This document shows, one piece after another, positions 34,701-43,444 of a DNA stretch of 64,000 bases. Position 1 is the stretch's first letter, and every line of letters starts with the position of its first letter. Location: positions 496,001-560,000 of the forward strand of contig NZ_FNRY01000001.1 of the NCBI RefSeq assembly GCF_900105715.1, in the 5' to 3' direction. The notes beneath the pieces were generated by a model that saw nothing but the letters and a program-made list of their open reading frames with translations, made no database searches and was not told the DNA's origin. The DNA comes from Paramicrobacterium humi. GTDB lineage: Bacteria; Actinomycetota; Actinomycetes; Actinomycetales; Microbacteriaceae. Both the position numbers and the translations under genes were made by a program.

Positions 34701-35999
34701 TCAGACGAGCAGTTCCCGGCGGATTCGGCCGGCGCTGATCTCGGCTGTTCGCAGCCGGGAGAAGACGTGGCCGCGACTGATGACGACGACCTCGTCCGCG
34801 ATCTCGGCCAGGTCATCCGGCGACGCCGAAACGATGACAGCCTTGCCGGCCGCCGCGATGCGGTCGAGCACATCGAGCCGTGCCGTGCGCTCGGTGGCGT
34901 CGAGTCCGAGCAGCGGCTCCCCCAGCAGGACGGCGCGAGCGGGGCCGGTGACGAAGCTCTCGAGGAGCGCGTCGAACTGGTCTTTCGTCGGGGGCCGCTG
35001 GGTCCCGATGCTCTGCACGATCGACGCGCGAGTGCTCGGCCGGTAGTCACGGCTCGCGTCGATCATGCCGTTGCGGGCGAGGGCGCGCAATCGCTCCGCC
35101 GAGACGCGGCTCGGCACTCCGCCGATCAGGCCGACGTCGTAGCTCGGCGGGTGCTCGGTCGTGAACACGAGGCCGAGCGCCGCGCTCGCCTCGCGTGAGA
35201 GCCGTGTGACGTCGGTGCCGGCGAGCAGGATTCGTCCGGCGCTGACCTCGCCGTACGAGCGCGCGAACAGGCTCATGAGCAGCTCGAGGGCGTGCGGGCC
35301 GGCGAGGCCGGTGACGGTTCCAGCTCGCGCGTCAAGGTCGATGCTCCCGAACACGCTGCGGCGCGCTTGGACCGGATGCTGCACCGTCAGGTCCCGCACC
35401 GCGAGCACGATCTCTCCCGGCGGCCGCCGCGGGTGCCGGCGCGGCGTGTGCCGCAGCTCGAGCGCCGCCTCGAGCGCCTCCCCATCGGTGGGATCGATGC
35501 TTGCCGCTTCACGGCCGTCGCGAACGACCAGCACGCGGTCGAGCCCCGGGTTCACGCCGTGCAGCGTCGACACGGCGAGCACGATCGGAATCTCCTCCGA
35601 GGCAAGGGCTACAGCGTCCTGCCAGCGGGCGTTGTCGGCCGGGCCGAGCTCGTCGACGGTGTCGTCGATCAGCAGCTGCTCGGCGCGAGCGGCATCCGCC
35701 TTCGCGAGGGCGCGGGCCAGTTCGATGATGCGCCGGTCGACGACGCTGAGTCCGCCGAGCTGCCGCTTGAGGTCGCCGTGCCAGCCGAGGACGCTGAGAT
35801 GCCGAGCCGCGCGGCGTTCAAGCTCGCGCTCGCGCACGATGCCGAATCGCGTCGGCTCGAGCCCGAGCATGACGTTCTCGGCGACGCTCTGGTGCGGGCT
35901 CGACATCTCGCCGACGGTGAAGCGGATGCCCTTCGCGTCGGTGGGGAGCCCGCCGAGCGCCACCGTGAGCTGCGGCGTGCGCTCGGCGGGTTTCAACAT
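34701..35999 (-). CDS. Degenerate double-NBD sugar ABC protein, apparently ATPase-dead
   Basis: The 432-residue protein aligns along its length with the sugar ABC ATPase encoded nearby (509 residues). The first about 80 residues, including Walker A of NBD1, are missing, and catalytic motifs are altered. NBD1 keeps HQSVAENVMLGLEP, but the Q-loop Gln is Gly, the signature is LSVVDRRIIELARALAK, and Walker B reads LLIDDTVDELG. NBD2 Walker A reads GLAGPHALEL (GAGRTE lost), the signature is PPTKDQF, and Walker B is VLLGEPLLGLD with Asp replaced by Gly. The frame is open with normal codon use, so it looks maintained rather than decaying. ATG 35999 lies 47 nt after the permease stop, making it the last importer gene. 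A structural or regulatory role is inferred. Confidence 0.75.
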   Translation of the reverse strand: MLKPAERTPQLTVALGGLPTDAKGIRFTVGEMSSPHQSVAENVMLGLEPTRFGIVRERELERRAARHLSVLGWHGDLKRQLGGLSVVDRRIIELARALAKADAARAEQLLIDDTVDELGPADNARWQDAVALASEEIPIVLAVSTLHGVNPGLDRVLVVRDGREAASIDPTDGEALEAALELRHTPRRHPRRPPGEIVLAVRDLTVQHPVQARRSVFGSIDLDARAGTVTGLAGPHALELLMSLFARSYGEVSAGRILLAGTDVTRLSREASAALGLVFTTEHPPSYDVGLIGGVPSRVSAERLRALARNGMIDASRDYRPSTRASIVQSIGTQRPPTKDQFDALLESFVTGPARAVLLGEPLLGLDATERTARLDVLDRIAAAGKAVIVSASPDDLAEIADEVVVISRGHVFSRLRTAEISAGRIRRELLV

Positions 36000-36046
36000 A
36001 GCCTCAGCGTAATCCGCGACGGGCGCCGGGTCGGCGGCGAGTTCGC

Positions 36047-37285
36047 TCAGTTCCCGCCGCCGCGACGCTTGTTGTACACGTCGAACGCCACGGCGAGAAG
36101 TAGCACGAGTCCCTTCACCGCCTGCTGCCATTCGATGCCGAGGCCGAGAATCGACATGCCGTTGTTCAGGACGCCGATAATGAGACCACCGATGATGACG
36201 CCGCCGATCGTCCCGACGCCGCCCTGCACCGCAGCGCCGCCGATGAACGCCGCTGAGATCGCCTCGAGCTCGAACCCGTCGCCCGCCTTTGGTCCGGCGA
36301 GATTGAGGCGCGCGGTGAAGATCAGGCCTGCGAGGGCGGAAAGCACGCCCATGTTGACGAACAGCAGGAAGTCGATCTTGCGCGTCTTGATTCCGGAGAG
36401 CTCGGCGGCGTGCCGGTTGCCGCCGATCGCGTAGACGTGTCGGCCGAAGACGCTGCGGTTCATGATCGTGGCGTACAGCAGCACGAGCACGGCGAGCACG
36501 ACGAGCGTGACCGGGATGCCCTTGTACGAGGCGAGTGCGAACGCGAAAAGGCCGATCGCGACGGTCGTGAGCGCGAGCTTGACGATGAACCAGACGATCG
36601 GCTCGACCTCCTGGCCGTATGCCAGTCGGCCGCGACGCTGCCGGACCTGCTGCACGATGAGTGCGACGACGGCGATGGCCGCGACGATGAGCGTGAGCGG
36701 GTCGACGTCGAATTTGCCGAAGACGTCGGTGATGTAGCCGTTGCCGAGCGCGCGATACTCCTTCGGGAAGGACCCGATGTTCGCGTTCCCGAGAACGGCG
36801 AGAGCGAGACCGCGGAAGATGAGCATTCCTGCGAGAGTGACGATGAACGCGGGTATTCCGACGTACGCGACCCAGAATCCCTGCCAGACGCCCACGAGCG
36901 CGCCGACCGCGAGGGAGAGCACGATCGCGAGCCACCATGGCAGCCCCCAGTGCACGGCGAACACCCCGGACACGGCTCCGATGAAGGCGGCGACCGAGCC
37001 GACGGAGAGGTCGATGTGGCCGGCGATGATCACCATGACCATGCCAATGGCGAGAACGAGGATGTACCCGTTCTGCACGATCAGGTTCGAGATGTTCTGC
37101 GGCCGGAGCAGGATGCCGTTGGTCAGGAACGCGAACAGCACGACCACGAACAGGAGGGCGAGGAAGATGCCGTTCTTGCCGAGATCGGTCACGAGGTGGG
37201 TGACCCAGCTGGTGAACTTGTTCTGCGGCGGATTCACGAGACCGCCGGCGACGGTGTCGCTCTGCTGGGTTTGAGTGTCAGACAT
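36047..37285 (-). CDS. gguB: Sugar ABC transporter permease, multiple-monosaccharide type (GguB/MmsB)
   Basis: The 412-residue CUT2 permease, homologous along its length to the xylose-type permease at 4302-5522, has AGHIDLSVGSVAAFIG near residue 105, GIPAFIVTLAGMLIFRG near 155, AIGGNRHAAELSGIKTRKID near 285 and AAFIGGAAVQGGVGT near 345. About ten hydrophobic segments form the channel. It works with the ATPase encoded 32 nt upstream and the ChvE-like binding protein. Arabinose is the likely main cargo, because AraR-type operators and the ara genes surround it. The start is ATG 37285 with an AAGGAG nearby. Confidence 0.9.
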   Translation of the reverse strand: MSDTQTQQSDTVAGGLVNPPQNKFTSWVTHLVTDLGKNGIFLALLFVVVLFAFLTNGILLRPQNISNLIVQNGYILVLAIGMVMVIIAGHIDLSVGSVAAFIGAVSGVFAVHWGLPWWLAIVLSLAVGALVGVWQGFWVAYVGIPAFIVTLAGMLIFRGLALAVLGNANIGSFPKEYRALGNGYITDVFGKFDVDPLTLIVAAIAVVALIVQQVRQRRGRLAYGQEVEPIVWFIVKLALTTVAIGLFAFALASYKGIPVTLVVLAVLVLLYATIMNRSVFGRHVYAIGGNRHAAELSGIKTRKIDFLLFVNMGVLSALAGLIFTARLNLAGPKAGDGFELEAISAAFIGGAAVQGGVGTIGGVIIGGLIIGVLNNGMSILGLGIEWQQAVKGLVLLLAVAFDVYNKRRGGGN

Positions 37286-37317
37286 GAGAGTGATCTCCTT
37301 GGGTTGCCGTCGGCCGA

Positions 37318-38847
37318 CTAGCGCGGCTTTTCCATGGTCATGAGCTTGAGGAGCGCTTCGGGAGTGGCATCCTCAACGGGCATCTGCCCGGTGATGCGGC
37401 CCTCGCTGAGCGCGTAGATGCGATCGCAGATGCCGAGCAGCTCGGGCAGCTCGGAGGAGATGACGATCACGCCTTTGCCCGCCGCGGCGAGCTTGTTGAT
37501 GATGGCGTAGATCTCGTACTTCGCGCCCACGTCGATGCCTCGAGTCGGCTCGTCGAGGATGAGCACGTCGGGGTCGGAGTAGATCCACTTCGACAGCACG
37601 ACTTTCTGCTGGTTGCCGCCCGAGAGCTTGCCGGTCTTGGCGAGCACGGTGGGCGACTTGATGTTCATGTCGGACCGGAACGAGTTCGCCACCCGATACT
37701 CTTCGTTGTCGTTGACGAGACCGGCCTTCGAGATCTTGTCGAGCGACGCGACGGAGATGTTGCGCTTGATGTCCTCGATGAGGTTGAGTCCGTAGTTTTT
37801 GCGGTCCTCGGTCGCGTACGCGATGCCGTTCTTGATCGCCTCGGAGACCGTGCGGGTCCTGATCTCTTCGCCGTTCTTGAAGACGCGGCCCGAGATGCGG
37901 GTGCCGTAGGAGTGCCCGAACAGGCTCATCGCGAACTCGGTGCGACCGGCGCCCATGAGCCCCGCGATGCCGACGATCTCGCCCGCGCGCACGTTGAGCG
38001 AGACGCCGTCGACGACGACGCGGGAGACGTCCTGCGGGTGGTGCGCCGTCCACTCCTCGACCCGGAGGATCTCCTCGCCGATGTTGGGCGTGTGGTCGGG
38101 GTAGCGGTGCTCGAGGTCGCGGCCAACCATGTCCTTGATGATGCGCTCTTCGGTCACCTCGTTCTTGACCATGCTCTCGATCGTCTGGCCGTCGCGAATC
38201 ACGGTGACGGTGTCGGCGACCTTCTTGATCTCGTTGAGCTTGTGGCTGATGATGATCGACGTGATCCCCTCCTCCTTGAGCTGGAGGATGAGGTTCAGCA
38301 GGTGGTCGGAGTCCTCGTCGTTGAGCGCCGCCGTCGGCTCGTCGAGGATCAGGAGCTTGACGCGCTTCGAGAGCGCCTTCGCGATCTCGACGAGCTGCTG
38401 CTTGCCGACGCCGATGTCGAGGATCTTCGTCGTCGGGTTCTCCCGCAGCCCCACGCGCGCGAGCAGCTTCGCCGCCTCGTGGTTCGTCTTGTTCCAGTCG
38501 ATGAGGCCGCCGATGCCGCGCTGCTCGTTGCCGAGGAAGATGTTCTCGGCGATCGAGAGGTAGGGGCTCAGCGCGAGCTCCTGGTGGATGATGACGATCC
38601 CCTGCGCCTCCGAGTCGCGGATCGTGCTGAACGATTGCACGGAGCCGGCGAAGACGATGTCGCCCGAGTACGTGCCGTGCGGGTACACGCCCGAGAGCAC
38701 CTTCATGAGGGTCGACTTCCCGGCGCCGTTCTCGCCGCAGATGGCGTGCACCGTGCCGGCTTCGACCGTCAGGTTCACATTCGAGAGCGCCTTGACGCCG
38801 GGGAACGTCTTCGTGATGTCGCGCATCTCGAGAATTGTGCTTGTCAT
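37318..38847 (-). CDS. gguA: Sugar ABC transporter ATP-binding protein, double NBD (GguA/MmsA)
   Basis: The 509-residue protein has two intact-looking domains. NBD1: Walker [10 protein letters not shown] (about residue 38), [21 protein letters not shown], Walker [15 protein letters not shown]2: [18 protein letters not shown] (about 400), [11 protein letters not shown]. It energises import through GguB and is highly similar to the xylose-system ATPase, suggesting the two importers are paralogous. Its presence shows that the degenerate copy downstream is not the only ATPase of this system. Confidence 0.93.
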   Translation of the reverse strand: MTSTILEMRDITKTFPGVKALSNVNLTVEAGTVHAICGENGAGKSTLMKVLSGVYPHGTYSGDIVFAGSVQSFSTIRDSEAQGIVIIHQELALSPYLSIAENIFLGNEQRGIGGLIDWNKTNHEAAKLLARVGLRENPTTKILDIGVGKQQLVEIAKALSKRVKLLILDEPTAALNDEDSDHLLNLILQLKEEGITSIIISHKLNEIKKVADTVTVIRDGQTIESMVKNEVTEERIIKDMVGRDLEHRYPDHTPNIGEEILRVEEWTAHHPQDVSRVVVDGVSLNVRAGEIVGIAGLMGAGRTEFAMSLFGHSYGTRISGRVFKNGEEIRTRTVSEAIKNGIAYATEDRKNYGLNLIEDIKRNISVASLDKISKAGLVNDNEEYRVANSFRSDMNIKSPTVLAKTGKLSGGNQQKVVLSKWIYSDPDVLILDEPTRGIDVGAKYEIYAIINKLAAAGKGVIVISSELPELLGICDRIYALSEGRITGQMPVEDATPEALLKLMTMEKPR

Positions 38848-38887
38848 CGGAGTTCTCTCTTCATCGAGCCGGATGAAACAGACGGAT

Positions 38888-38923
38888 GCCGCTGCCCGCC
38901 GTCGCGTGACGGCGGGCAGCGGC
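38888..38923. terminator. Intercistronic hairpin after the ChvE-like gene
   Basis: GCCGCTGCCCGCCGTC (38888-38903), loop GCGT, GACGGCGGGCAGCGGC (38908-38923): a perfect 16-bp stem 6 nt past the binding-protein stop, with no T-tract. Same position as the hairpins in three other importer operons of the window. Confidence 0.75.
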
Positions 38924-38929
38924 AGGGCA

Positions 38930-40042
38930 TCAGCCCTTGATCTCGTCTTCGGTCCAGTAGCCGCTGTCCACGAGCGTCTTCTGCACGTTGTCCTTCACGA
39001 CGATCTGCGAGTCGAGGAGCATCGACGGAACGACCTTCGTGCCGTTGTCGTAGTCCTCGGTGTTGTTCACCTCGGGCTCCTCGTCGTTCAGAACGGCGAT
39101 CGTCATCTTCACCGCTTCGGCCGCGAGGCTGCGCGTGTCCTTGAAGATCGTCGCGTACTGCTCGCCGCGATCGATGGCCTTCACCGAGTCGAGCTCGGCG
39201 TCCTGACCCGAGATGACCGGCCACTCGTCGCCGAGCGAGTATCCGGCGTCGTTGAGGGCGGAGATGATTCCGCGCGAGATGCCGTCGTACGGGGAGAGCA
39301 CGGCGTTCACCTTGTCGCCGCCTGAGTAGTTCGCGGTGAGCAGGTTCTCCATGCGCTTCTGCGCGGTCTCGCCGTCCCAGCGCAGCGTCGCCGCCTGGTC
39401 GAAGTCGGTCTGGCCGCTCTTCACGACGAGCGTTCCGTCGTCGAGGTACGGCTTGAGCGTGTCCATCGCGCCATCCCAGAAGAACGTGGCGTTGTTGTCG
39501 TCGGGCGACCCGCCGAACAGCTCGATGTTGAAGGGGCCCTTCGGCGCGTCGGCCTTCTTCGACCCGTCGAGCTCGACGAGGCCGAGTCCGTTCAGAACCG
39601 AGTCGGCCTGCTGCACGCCGACCTTGTAGTTGTCGAAGGAGGCGTAGTAGTCGACGTTCTCCGTGTCGCGGATGAGCCGGTCGTATGCGATGACGGGAAT
39701 GTCGTTGTCGGCCGCGGACTGCAGCACGCTCGTGAGCGTCGTTCCGTCGATCGAGGCGACGATGAGCGCCTCGGCGCCCTTGGTGATCATGTTCTCGATC
39801 TGCGACACCTGCGTCGGGATGTCGTCCTCGGCGTACTGCAGGTCGACGCGGAAGCCTTCCGCCTCGAGCTGCTTCTTCACCGAGTTGCCGTCGGCGATCC
39901 AGCGTTCGGAGCTCTTCGTCGGCATCGCGACGCCGACGAGCGCGCCGTCGCCTTCTCCGCCACCTGCCGCGCCGCCGGAGCAGCCGGCAAGGGAGACCAC
40001 CATCGCGCCCGCCGTGAGCGCGGCAAGAAGAAACTTTTTCAT
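38930..40042 (-). CDS. chvE: Sugar ABC transporter substrate-binding lipoprotein, ChvE-type
   Basis: The 370-residue lipoprotein has lipobox LAGC (Cys21). Mature motifs are those of ChvE/MmsE-type multiple-monosaccharide binders: [87 protein letters not shown] and [12 protein letters not shown]. It is a paralogue of the xylose-type protein at 7128-8243. First gene of the importer operon, directly under an AraR-type operator. L-arabinose is the likely ligand; D-xylose and other aldoses are possible. Confidence 0.92.
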   Translation of the reverse strand: MKKFLLAALTAGAMVVSLAGCSGGAAGGGEGDGALVGVAMPTKSSERWIADGNSVKKQLEAEGFRVDLQYAEDDIPTQVSQIENMITKGAEALIVASIDGTTLTSVLQSAADNDIPVIAYDRLIRDTENVDYYASFDNYKVGVQQADSVLNGLGLVELDGSKKADAPKGPFNIELFGGSPDDNNATFFWDGAMDTLKPYLDDGTLVVKSGQTDFDQAATLRWDGETAQKRMENLLTANYSGGDKVNAVLSPYDGISRGIISALNDAGYSLGDEWPVISGQDAELDSVKAIDRGEQYATIFKDTRSLAAEAVKMTIAVLNDEEPEVNNTEDYDNGTKVVPSMLLDSQIVVKDNVQKTLVDSGYWTEDEIKG

Positions 40043-40217
40043 GCTTCATACCTCTCTGTATTGGTGCATGGACGACTTCGAGCGCAGCACGCTGCCGCGC
40101 GGGGCGGACCCGCGGCAGAAGGGTCGGCAGCGTCCGGGTGCCGGCCCGCCGATCCGGGGATGCGGATCGGCACCGAAGGGTGTCGGGAGTGACTGGCGCG
40201 TTCTCACCGGAGTGGAA

Positions 40218-40273
40218 TGTGACCGTTCACATCGTGAGTGACATGCTAGCTCAAAACTTTCCTCGACTGTCAA
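40218..40273 (-). promoter_or_regulatory. chvE-gguAB promoter with AraR-type operator
   Basis: On the minus strand a consensus -35 TTGACA (40273-40268) is followed after 19 nt by TAGCAT (40248-40243). The palindrome TGTGACCGTTCACA (40218-40231) lies 12 nt downstream of the -10 box. A leader of about 180 nt follows before the chvE start, in which nothing else is recognised. Confidence 0.7.
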
Positions 40274-40315
40274 GCGTGAAAGATCTCGTTTTGGTAAAGG
40301 CGGGAAATCGCCTGA

Positions 40316-41335
40316 TCAGAACGCAGGCGGCGCGGTCGATCCGCGCACGATGAGCTGCGGCTCGAGCGTGATGGCCTCGTCGAATCCCTCTTCGCCGAGG
40401 TTGTCGAGCAGCCGCGAGACCGCTCGCCGCCCCAGTTCGCTGAAGTCCTGCCGCACCGTCGTGAGGGGCGGCCAGAAGTGCTTCGCCTCCGGGATGTCGT
40501 CGAATCCGACGATCGAGATGTCGCCCGGCACGTCGAGCCCGCCGTCGCGGATCGCGTGCATGAGACCGAGCGCCATCTGGTCGTTCGAGGAGAAGATCGC
40601 CGTGAAGTCGCGGATGCGCAGCAGCTCCCTCGCGGCTCGGTAGCCGAAGTCGGAAGACCAGTCACCGAGGATGGGCGCCGTCGTCGCCACGTCGTGCGCG
40701 CTCATCTCCTCGAGGAACCCACGCATTCGCGACTCCGCCTCGATCCAGTCCTGCGGCCCGGCCAGGTGGTAGATGTGCCGGTGACCGAGCTCGATCAGGT
40801 GCCGTGTCGCCACTCGCGCCCCGGCGATCTGGTCGACGGCGATGACGTTCTGGTCGACGCCGTCGCGCAAGTGGACGGTGACGAACGGCACGTCGAGCTT
40901 GAGCAGGCTGATGGCGTTGAGCACGCGCACTTGCGGCGCGATGATGACGATGCCGTCGACCGCCTGTGCCATGAGGTGGTCGAGCGCGACGCGGATCGCC
41001 GCGTCGTCGGTCGCCGTCAGGTTGACGGTGCTCACGAGGTAGCCGCGGTCCTTGCCAGCGTTCTCGATGGCCTGGATCATCGTCGCCGGCCCGTACTCGG
41101 AGCGCTGCGAGGCGAGGATGCCGATCGTGCGCGAGCGGCTCGTGACGAGCGCCCGGGCCGCCCGGTTCGGCCGGTAGTTGAGCTCCGCCATGACATCGAG
41201 CACGCGCTGCTTTGTGGATTCCCGGATGCTCGGATGCTCGTTCAGCACGCGCGAGACCGTCTGGTGGCTCACGCCCGCGAGGCGAGCGACGTCGCGAATG
41301 TTGGGGGCGCGGCGCCGCTCGGTCTCGTCTGCCAT
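40316..41335 (-). CDS. araR: LacI-family regulator of arabinose genes (AraR-type)
   Basis: The 339-residue protein has a LacI helix-turn-helix (NIRDVARLAGVSHQTVSRVLN, residues about 12-32) with hinge NRAARALVTSRSR, then the sugar-sensing domain (IGILASQRSEYGPATMIQAI, VTVHLRDGVDQNVIAVDQ, AIFSSNDQMALGLMHAI, VGFDDIPEAK). ATG 41335 follows GAGGAG; an in-frame GTG 51 nt upstream lacks this. It sits next to the importer operon, and TGTGA/TCACA palindromes mark its own upstream region and the two ara promoters. It is therefore the probable arabinose repressor, a LacI type unrelated to E. coli AraC. Confidence 0.88.
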   Translation of the reverse strand: MADETERRRAPNIRDVARLAGVSHQTVSRVLNEHPSIRESTKQRVLDVMAELNYRPNRAARALVTSRSRTIGILASQRSEYGPATMIQAIENAGKDRGYLVSTVNLTATDDAAIRVALDHLMAQAVDGIVIIAPQVRVLNAISLLKLDVPFVTVHLRDGVDQNVIAVDQIAGARVATRHLIELGHRHIYHLAGPQDWIEAESRMRGFLEEMSAHDVATTAPILGDWSSDFGYRAARELLRIRDFTAIFSSNDQMALGLMHAIRDGGLDVPGDISIVGFDDIPEAKHFWPPLTTVRQDFSELGRRAVSRLLDNLGEEGFDEAITLEPQLIVRGSTAPPAF

Positions 41336-41395
41336 GGGGCTCCTCACGATCGCGTGCCGGCCTGACGAGAGACACACTATGCCCACGATCCCGGA

Positions 41396-41410
41396 TGTGA
41401 CAACGTCACA
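41396..41410 (-). promoter_or_regulatory. AraR-type operator variant upstream of araR
   Basis: TGTGACAACGTCACA: the same TGTGA/TCACA arms as the other two ara sites, but with a 5-nt rather than 4-nt centre. It lies about 60 bp upstream of the araR start and may mediate autoregulation. Confidence 0.5.
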
Positions 41411-41436
41411 TGCCGACAGGCGCCTGCGCGCGCGGC

Positions 41437-42534
41437 TCAGTCGCCGCCGGGCATTCGCCGCGCGAGGCGCGCCCCGGCCTCCCGGGCGTGCGTGAGGGAA
41501 TCCGCGATCGCGGCGTCCAAGCCTCCGGCGATGTCGGTGAGGGATTCGGAGTCGTCGAAGAGCTCGGCCGGGTCGGCGTCGACGAGACCGGCGACGAGAA
41601 GCGTGCGGGTGTGCTCGCCCGCAAGGCCGGCGATGTAGCTCGGCACCTTCCCGCCCGCGGACTGGCTGTCGTACCGGCCCTCCCCCGTGATGACGACGTC
41701 GGCGTCGCCGATGACATCGGGAGCACCGAGCGCGTCGCCCACTGCGGCGGAGCCGGGATCGAGCGTGGCACCCCAGGCGAGCAGGCCGAACCCGGCTCCC
41801 CCTGCCGCTCCCGCCCCAGGAGTGCCCGGGTCGACGTCGACGTGCTTCGCGAGCCGGGCGAGGTTGGCGTCGAGAACCGCGATGTCATCCGGGCTCGCGC
41901 CCTTCTGCGGCCCGAACACGGCGGCGGCCCCATGCTCGCCGAACAGGGGGTTCGTGACGTCGGAGAGAACGCGCGCGCCGTGCTCGGGAAGCTGCCTGAG
42001 TTCGGAGAGATCGAGCGTGTCGAGGTCGGCGAGACCGGCATTGCCGGCTGACACGGCTCGCCCGGCGGCATCCGTCGCCTTCGCGCCGAGCGCCTGCAGC
42101 GCGCCGAGGCCGCCGTCGGTGGAGGAGCTTCCGCCGATGGCGAGAAGCAGGGCGGTCGCCCCGCCGTCGAGGGCCGCGGCGATCGCCTCGCCGAACCCGA
42201 CGGTCTGCGCCTCGAACGGCCGCAGCGGATCGAGCAGGGTGATGCCGCTCGTGAGGGCGAGCTCGACGACGGCGGTGCCGTCGGGCAGCAGGAGCCATGC
42301 GGCGTCGACGGGGTCGCCGACCGGGCCCGTGACGCGCACCGGTTTGCGCTTCGCGCCCGGAACGGCGACCTCGAACGCGTCGAGCGTGCCTTCCCCGCCG
42401 TCGGCCATCGGAAGGAGGCGGACGTCGTCGTCGGGTCGGACGGACGACCAGCCGCGCCCGATCGCTTCCGCGATCTCCGCCGCCGTGGCGGAGCCCTTGA
42501 ACGAGTCCGGAGCGATTACGATCGTGCGCGCCAT
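41437..42534 (-). CDS. glxK: Glycerate 2-kinase (GlxK/GarK family)
   Basis: The 365-residue protein has the glycerate kinase type-1 fold. The N-terminal IVIAPDSFKGSATAAEIAEAI is the family hallmark, with the DxxK substrate motif, followed by LLPMADGGEGTLDAF (about residue 42), LLLAIGGSSSTDGGLG (about 125) and VVITGEGRYDSQSAGGKVP (about 280) near the C-terminus. It phosphorylates D-glycerate to 2-phosphoglycerate in the cytoplasm, finishing glyoxylate or sugar-acid breakdown. Single gene; no partner genes for glycerate production are adjacent. Confidence 0.93.
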   Translation of the reverse strand: MARTIVIAPDSFKGSATAAEIAEAIGRGWSSVRPDDDVRLLPMADGGEGTLDAFEVAVPGAKRKPVRVTGPVGDPVDAAWLLLPDGTAVVELALTSGITLLDPLRPFEAQTVGFGEAIAAALDGGATALLLAIGGSSSTDGGLGALQALGAKATDAAGRAVSAGNAGLADLDTLDLSELRQLPEHGARVLSDVTNPLFGEHGAAAVFGPQKGASPDDIAVLDANLARLAKHVDVDPGTPGAGAAGGAGFGLLAWGATLDPGSAAVGDALGAPDVIGDADVVITGEGRYDSQSAGGKVPSYIAGLAGEHTRTLLVAGLVDADPAELFDDSESLTDIAGGLDAAIADSLTHAREAGARLARRMPGGD

Positions 42535-42605
42535 GGCTGTCCTCTCAAGCCGGAACCGGGTCTCCCCGTCTCTGTCAGGCTACCGCCCGGCCACGCCGCA
42601 TGCGC

Positions 42606-43406
42606 TCAGTCGGCGTGGCCACTCGCGCCGAGCAGCTCGCGCACGCGGCTCGAGACCCGGTGGAACTCGGGGGTCTCGAGCACGGCGGCGTAGTCGCGCT
42701 CGGCGGGCAGGTCGACGGTGTGCTCCTCGATGATGCGACCCGGTCTCGGGCTCATCACGACAACGCGGCTCGCGAGGTACACCGCCTCGGCGACGGAGTG
42801 GGTGACGAGCAGCACCGTCGTTCCCGTCTCCCGCCAGATGCGGTTGAGCTCGACGTTCATGCGCTCGCGGGTGAGCGCGTCGAGCGCGCCGAACGGCTCG
42901 TCCATGAGCAGCACTTGCGGTTCGTGCAGCAGCGCTCGGCACAGCGACACGCGCTGCTGCATGCCACCGGAGAGCTCGTGCGGCAGGGCCTTCTCGAATC
43001 CGGTCAGCCCCGTCATCTCGATCAGCTGATCCGCGCGCTCCTGCGCGACGGACATGTTCATGCCGCGCATCTCCGCCTGCAGCAGGATGTTGCCGCGCAC
43101 GCTGCGCCACTCGAGGAGCGCGGCGCGCTGGAAGACGTACCCGATGTCCTGGCGGGGCGCCTTCACTTCCTCGCCCTGCAGGCGAATCGCGCCGCGGCTC
43201 GGTCTCGTGAGACCGGCGACCGCCTTGAGCAGCGTGGATTTTCCGCAGCCGGAGGGTCCCGCGATGCTGATGAACTCGCCGCGCTCGACCGTGAGGTCGA
43301 TGTCCTCGAGCGCGCTCACCTGTCCGCGCTTGGATGCGAACGTGACGGCGACGTCCGACACGGAGAGCGCCGGAGCCTCACGGCGCGGCTGTCCGCCCTC
43401 CGTCAT
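42606..43406 (-). CDS. ABC transporter ATP-binding protein, nitrate/sulfonate/THI5 class
   Basis: The 266-residue ATPase has Walker A GPSGCGKST (about residue 48), Q-loop FQRAALLEWRSVRGNI, signature LSGGMQQRVSLCRALL (about 145), Walker B LLMDEPFGALD and H-loop LLVTHSVAEAV. This is the SsuB/TauB/ThiZ class. ATG 43406 is chosen because AGGAGGG lies 7 nt upstream; an in-frame ATG at 43442 just after the previous stop lacks one. It powers the importer formed with the permease and THI5-like binding protein of the same operon. Confidence 0.9.
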   Translation of the reverse strand: MTEGGQPRREAPALSVSDVAVTFASKRGQVSALEDIDLTVERGEFISIAGPSGCGKSTLLKAVAGLTRPSRGAIRLQGEEVKAPRQDIGYVFQRAALLEWRSVRGNILLQAEMRGMNMSVAQERADQLIEMTGLTGFEKALPHELSGGMQQRVSLCRALLHEPQVLLMDEPFGALDALTRERMNVELNRIWRETGTTVLLVTHSVAEAVYLASRVVVMSPRPGRIIEEHTVDLPAERDYAAVLETPEFHRVSSRVRELLGASGHAD

Positions 43407-43444
43407 GGACAGTCCCTCCTGTTCCTGTGCTGTCGGTGACATGG

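Noticed and set aside
36000-36938. N-terminal extension of the degenerate ABC protein into the permease gene
   Set aside because: The extension reads the permease gene out of frame, giving Arg-rich sequence with no ABC motifs. Homology to ABC ATPases begins only after ATG 35999.
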